Assembly (NCBI GenBank): GCA_036705565.1
Contig: JAUBUY010000020.1
Reading direction: 5' to 3' (one strand)
Length of the DNA stretch: 64,000 nucleotides
From: Microcoleus sp036705565
GTDB taxonomy: Bacteria; Cyanobacteriota; Cyanobacteriia; Cyanobacteriales; Microcoleaceae
A program made the position numbers and the translations under genes. Shown here piece after piece: positions 61,694 to 64,000 of this stretch; positions within the stretch are counted from its first letter, which is position 1; the number at the start of each line of letters is the position of its first letter. The notes below the pieces were generated by a model. It made no database searches. It saw nothing but the letters and a program-made list of their open reading frames with translations, and was not told where the DNA came from.

Positions 61694-62629
61694 ATGGCGC
61701 CGATCGGCTGGAGCAACTTTATATATTTAGGTATGGGACTGGGGCTGGGTTTGGGAAGCAGTTTGATTTGGCGCCTGCGGCAAAAAAGCTCGCAACAGCC
61801 CGAACCGGCGCCCAAAGTGGCCCCACCTCCTCAAGAAATTCACTTAGAGAAGTTTGATGCCCTTTCCGAGCAACTTAAGCAAACTCAATTGGCTTATCAG
61901 ATGGCATCGGAGATGAGCCAATTTAAGGCGGGTTTTTTGGCTCGGACTTCTCACGAGTTGCGATCGCCCCTGAGCACTATGATTGGTACGCTGCAATTAA
62001 TTCTCTCGGATTTGTGCGACGATCCTGCTGAGGAACGAGAGTTTGTCGAGCAAGCTCACGCCGCGGCACTCAAGCTGGTGAAATTAATAGATGAAATTAT
62101 CTCTGTTGCTAAAACTGAACACGGCACTGAAAGGATGGATATTGAGCCGATTCAGTTAGCTAAGGTTTTTGACGAGGTTGATGATTTAACTTACTTGCAA
62201 GCTGCTAATCGCGGCATTCGTTTGGAGATATTGCCGCCAGATCCGGGGATTTATGTATTGGCAGATTTGCCGAGGTTTAGGCAAGTTTTAGTCAATTTGG
62301 TAGATACTGCTGTTGCTCAGATGGAGGAGGGGAGTATTTCTGTTTCGGCCCATGCTTCGCCGGAATCTGGATGCGTTCACATTTGGGTGGACGATCAGCG
62401 TTCAGTGAGTGCTTGGAGCGAGTCTTGGGATTTGCTGAAGCACAATTTGGAGTGTGATATTACCAAGAGCAGCGATAATTCTCAGGTGTCTTCTGGAATG
62501 AGGTTATTGATGAATCAGACTCTTTTAAGTTTGATGAGCGGAAAGTTGGAGGTTCTGGCTGTGCCTTCTGAGTCCGAAGAGTGCAATTTTAACCGGACTC
62601 AGTGTTCTATTCCTTTGGCAACTTTGTGA
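61694..62629 (+). CDS. Membrane-anchored histidine-kinase-like protein with degenerate ATPase domain
   Basis: 311 aa. One N-terminal membrane helix (~7-27), a Pro-rich linker, then a HisKA domain with H87 in FLARTSHELRSPLSTM. In the ATPase domain the N-box-like FRQVLVNLVDTAVAQ is present but altered. The G1 motif (DxGxG) is replaced by WVDDQRS and the G2 motif (GxGLG) is missing; the C-terminus is SGMRLLMNQTLLSLMSGKLE. It can hardly bind ATP as normal kinases do and may instead be a phosphatase, an acceptor or a dimer partner of other kinases. 25 bp after the Sua5-type gene. Confidence 0.85.
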   Translation: MAPIGWSNFIYLGMGLGLGLGSSLIWRLRQKSSQQPEPAPKVAPPPQEIHLEKFDALSEQLKQTQLAYQMASEMSQFKAGFLARTSHELRSPLSTMIGTLQLILSDLCDDPAEEREFVEQAHAAALKLVKLIDEIISVAKTEHGTERMDIEPIQLAKVFDEVDDLTYLQAANRGIRLEILPPDPGIYVLADLPRFRQVLVNLVDTAVAQMEEGSISVSAHASPESGCVHIWVDDQRSVSAWSESWDLLKHNLECDITKSSDNSQVSSGMRLLMNQTLLSLMSGKLEVLAVPSESEECNFNRTQCSIPLATL

Positions 62630-62823
62630 TGAAGGAAGTTCGGCCACGGGCATCTCAATGAAAGCACCCAAGCTAGAAATTTGAGGCAGGAGTCAGGAGG
62701 CAGGAGTCAGGAGGAAAGAGGAAGAAGGAAGGAGCCAGAAGAAGTGTTTTTACAAATATGAGATGCTCCCGTTCGGCCACGAGCAATTACGGGATGTAAC
62801 TGAGATATTGCACCATTGTAAGT

Positions 62824-62888
62824 AACAGGCTGGACGGCCTGTTCCACAAGAGATGAATTTTATTGTGGAACAGGCCGTCCAGCCTGTT
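62824..62888. repeat. Perfect 26-bp inverted repeat, GGAACAGGC family
   Basis: Arms 62824-62849 and 62863-62888 are exact complements around a 13-nt loop. Outer partial arms CACCATT/AATGGTG at 62811 and 62907 extend the symmetry. The same outer arms flank the 16014 palindrome. The rest of 62630-63084 has a (GGAGTCA)n tract and a short palindrome, but no gene. Confidence 0.9.
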
Positions 62889-63025
62889 CCTAAAAGGCTA
62901 ATTGAGAATGGTGCAACATATGAAATGTAACGGAGGTGGGGAAGAGGGCAAAGGATTTAACAGATTTAACCGAGGTGTGGAAGAGGGAAGAGGGAATATG
63001 AAACAAGGAAATTATTTATAGGGAG

Positions 63026-63050
63026 TAAGGTGCGCCGAAGAGCACCCTAC
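63026..63050. repeat. TAAGGTGCG palindrome, short copy
   Basis: TAAGGTGC-GCCGAAGA-GCACCCTA, a nearly loop-less member of the family at 7861 and 20041. Confidence 0.8.
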
Positions 63051-63084
63051 ATATTATAGATTTTGGTGCCAATCTTGTGAGTAT

Positions 63085-63579
63085 TTAACAATTAGCAGTT
63101 AGCAATTCGCCGTTGCTAATTTCTAATTCGAGATTCTCTTCGAGAAGCTGATTTTCAAGTACCATGGTGGTGCTAGCGTTTTGCTGAAAACCGATGCGCT
63201 CGTAGAAGCTTTGCTTGTAAGTTGTCATCAGGTAAACTCGCTCTACTCGGCACATCCGAGGGTGACTCAAGACGGTTTGCACTAATTTGCGGCCGAGTCC
63301 TGCACCTTGGTAATCCGGGTGAATGGCGACATCCCAGATGGTGGCTCGATAGATGCCATCTGAGGTGGCTCTGGCAAAGCCGATCGCCCGTGAGCCGTCC
63401 CACACTGTAACAACTGGTTCGCTGTTGGCGATCGCAATTTCCCAATCTTCTATCTTGCGTTCCCTCGCCCAAAAGGCGGCGGCTTTAAATAGTTCTTGGA
63501 TCTGTACGATGTCGGCGCGATCGCGACCTATACAAAATTGAATGTGACTGGAATCCCTAGTCGTTGATGTCATGCTCAA
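63085..63579 (-). CDS. GNAT-family N-acetyltransferase (second copy)
   Basis: 164 aa. Motif A is WDVAIHPDYQGAGLGRKLVQ, followed by SFYERIGF. The IGFARATSDGIYRATIWDV segment parallels VGFARATSDHAFNATLWDV of the GNAT at 57957, so the two are related. The N-terminal part (IVQIQELFKAAAFWARER) is different. The C-terminal tail ends ISNGELLTANC, encoded by intergenic-type repeat sequence. Substrate unknown. ATG 63579, with an alternative ATG two codons on. Confidence 0.9.
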   Translation of the reverse strand: MSMTSTTRDSSHIQFCIGRDRADIVQIQELFKAAAFWARERKIEDWEIAIANSEPVVTVWDGSRAIGFARATSDGIYRATIWDVAIHPDYQGAGLGRKLVQTVLSHPRMCRVERVYLMTTYKQSFYERIGFQQNASTTMVLENQLLEENLELEISNGELLTANC

Positions 63580-63945
63580 TCTGCCTTGAAGTTGTATCTC
63601 AACTGTGTTACTTTTACTGTTTTACACGAGTGAAAGTTAATTTTGCTTGGGAACGATCAATGGTTGAATTCCCCATTTACAAAACTATTTTTATTCATAC
63701 ATATTTTCTAACTAATTTCGGTGATCGTTAATACTTTTTGGGGTAAATTTTGAAAAAAAGTCTTTGACTCAAAATTCCCAACTTAGAACTCATACCATTT
63801 GATATTTGAGATTAGAGATTTTAGATGGGAATGACTGATTTTTAAGGGGTTGGGAGTTTGTCTACAGAGAAACCGGGTTTTTTCATAGCAATACTTCGTT
63901 ACAACAGAAATGTTGTACCATTGTCAATAAGCTTTTTATGAACAG
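63580..63945. other. Intergenic region without a recognisable gene
   Basis: AT-rich with several stops in all frames. An AAACCGGGTTTTTT short repeat lies at 63872, and a TTGTACCATTGTCAATA stretch resembling the outer arm of the 16014/62824 palindromes lies at 63913. Confidence 0.5.
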
Positions 63946-64000
63946 GCTTTCCGGCCTGTTCCACAAGAAAATTCACTCTTTGTGGAACAGGCCGGAAAGC
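63946..64000. repeat. GGAACAGGC-family inverted repeat, cut by the window end
   Basis: Arms 63946-63966 and 63980-64000 are exact complements around 13 nt; at least five more bases of the left arm (AACAG) would pair beyond the window. Confidence 0.9.

Overview
The window is chromosomal DNA of a filamentous cyanobacterium, most like Microcoleus, Oscillatoria or Phormidium. The evidence is the very frequent HIP1-type palindrome (GCGATCGC and GATCGC), cyanobacteria-specific genes (Tic22, LabA-type NYN protein, multi-PAS kinases, a kinase/ATPase/histidine-kinase giant, Uma2 nucleases), heptanucleotide short tandem repeats (STRR) between genes, and many dispersed palindromic repeats. Housekeeping genes are scattered singly or in small operons, as is usual in these genomes.

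Layout. 1-8.1 kb: 3' part of cinA, a 45-codon small ORF, aroQ, an intact IS200/IS605-type TnpB element, a degenerate ADP-ribosylglycohydrolase-like gene and a 7TM-HD phosphodiesterase-like gene. 8.1-16 kb: an orphan sugar-ABC permease divergent from rpsF; an AT-rich secreted beta-helix protein bracketed by two 122-bp direct repeats; a tandem pair of small paralogues, the second split inside its start codon by a 410-bp tnpB-less IS605-type element; argJ; a zinc-ribbon membrane protein. 16-24.5 kb: a three-gene set (membrane protein, asparagine-synthetase-like, diaminopimelate-decarboxylase-like) in which both enzymes lack their signature residue; a HAD hydrolase, an S9 peptidase, an array of palindromes and an NDH-2/NdbB-like oxidoreductase. 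24.8-37.4 kb: signalling genes (5-PAS histidine kinase, DCC protein, an 1838-residue Ser/Thr kinase-ATPase-GAF-histidine kinase, a GAF protein). 38-39.6 kb: an RTX protein and a Uma2 protein. 39.7-45.6 kb: a four-gene operon of uncharacterised membrane and coiled-coil proteins divergent from a STAND-type ATPase, with three direct repeats in the shared promoter region; this is the best candidate for an undescribed system. 45.7-46.2 kb: HicAB. 46.5-64 kb: ffh, a frameshifted Uma2 gene, an LptC-like lipoprotein, a LabA-like protein, metG, hrcA, an alpha/beta hydrolase, a TnpB remnant, an ACT-domain protein, a GNAT, tRNA-Pro(UGG), Tic22, prmC, a Sua5/TsaC protein, a degenerate histidine kinase and a second GNAT.

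A recurring theme is repeats entering genes. Palindromic or short repeats sit in frame inside the STAND ATPase, a Uma2 gene and prmC, and STRR DNA reaches the ends of other coding sequences. All family assignments come from reading motifs by eye; no database search was run.
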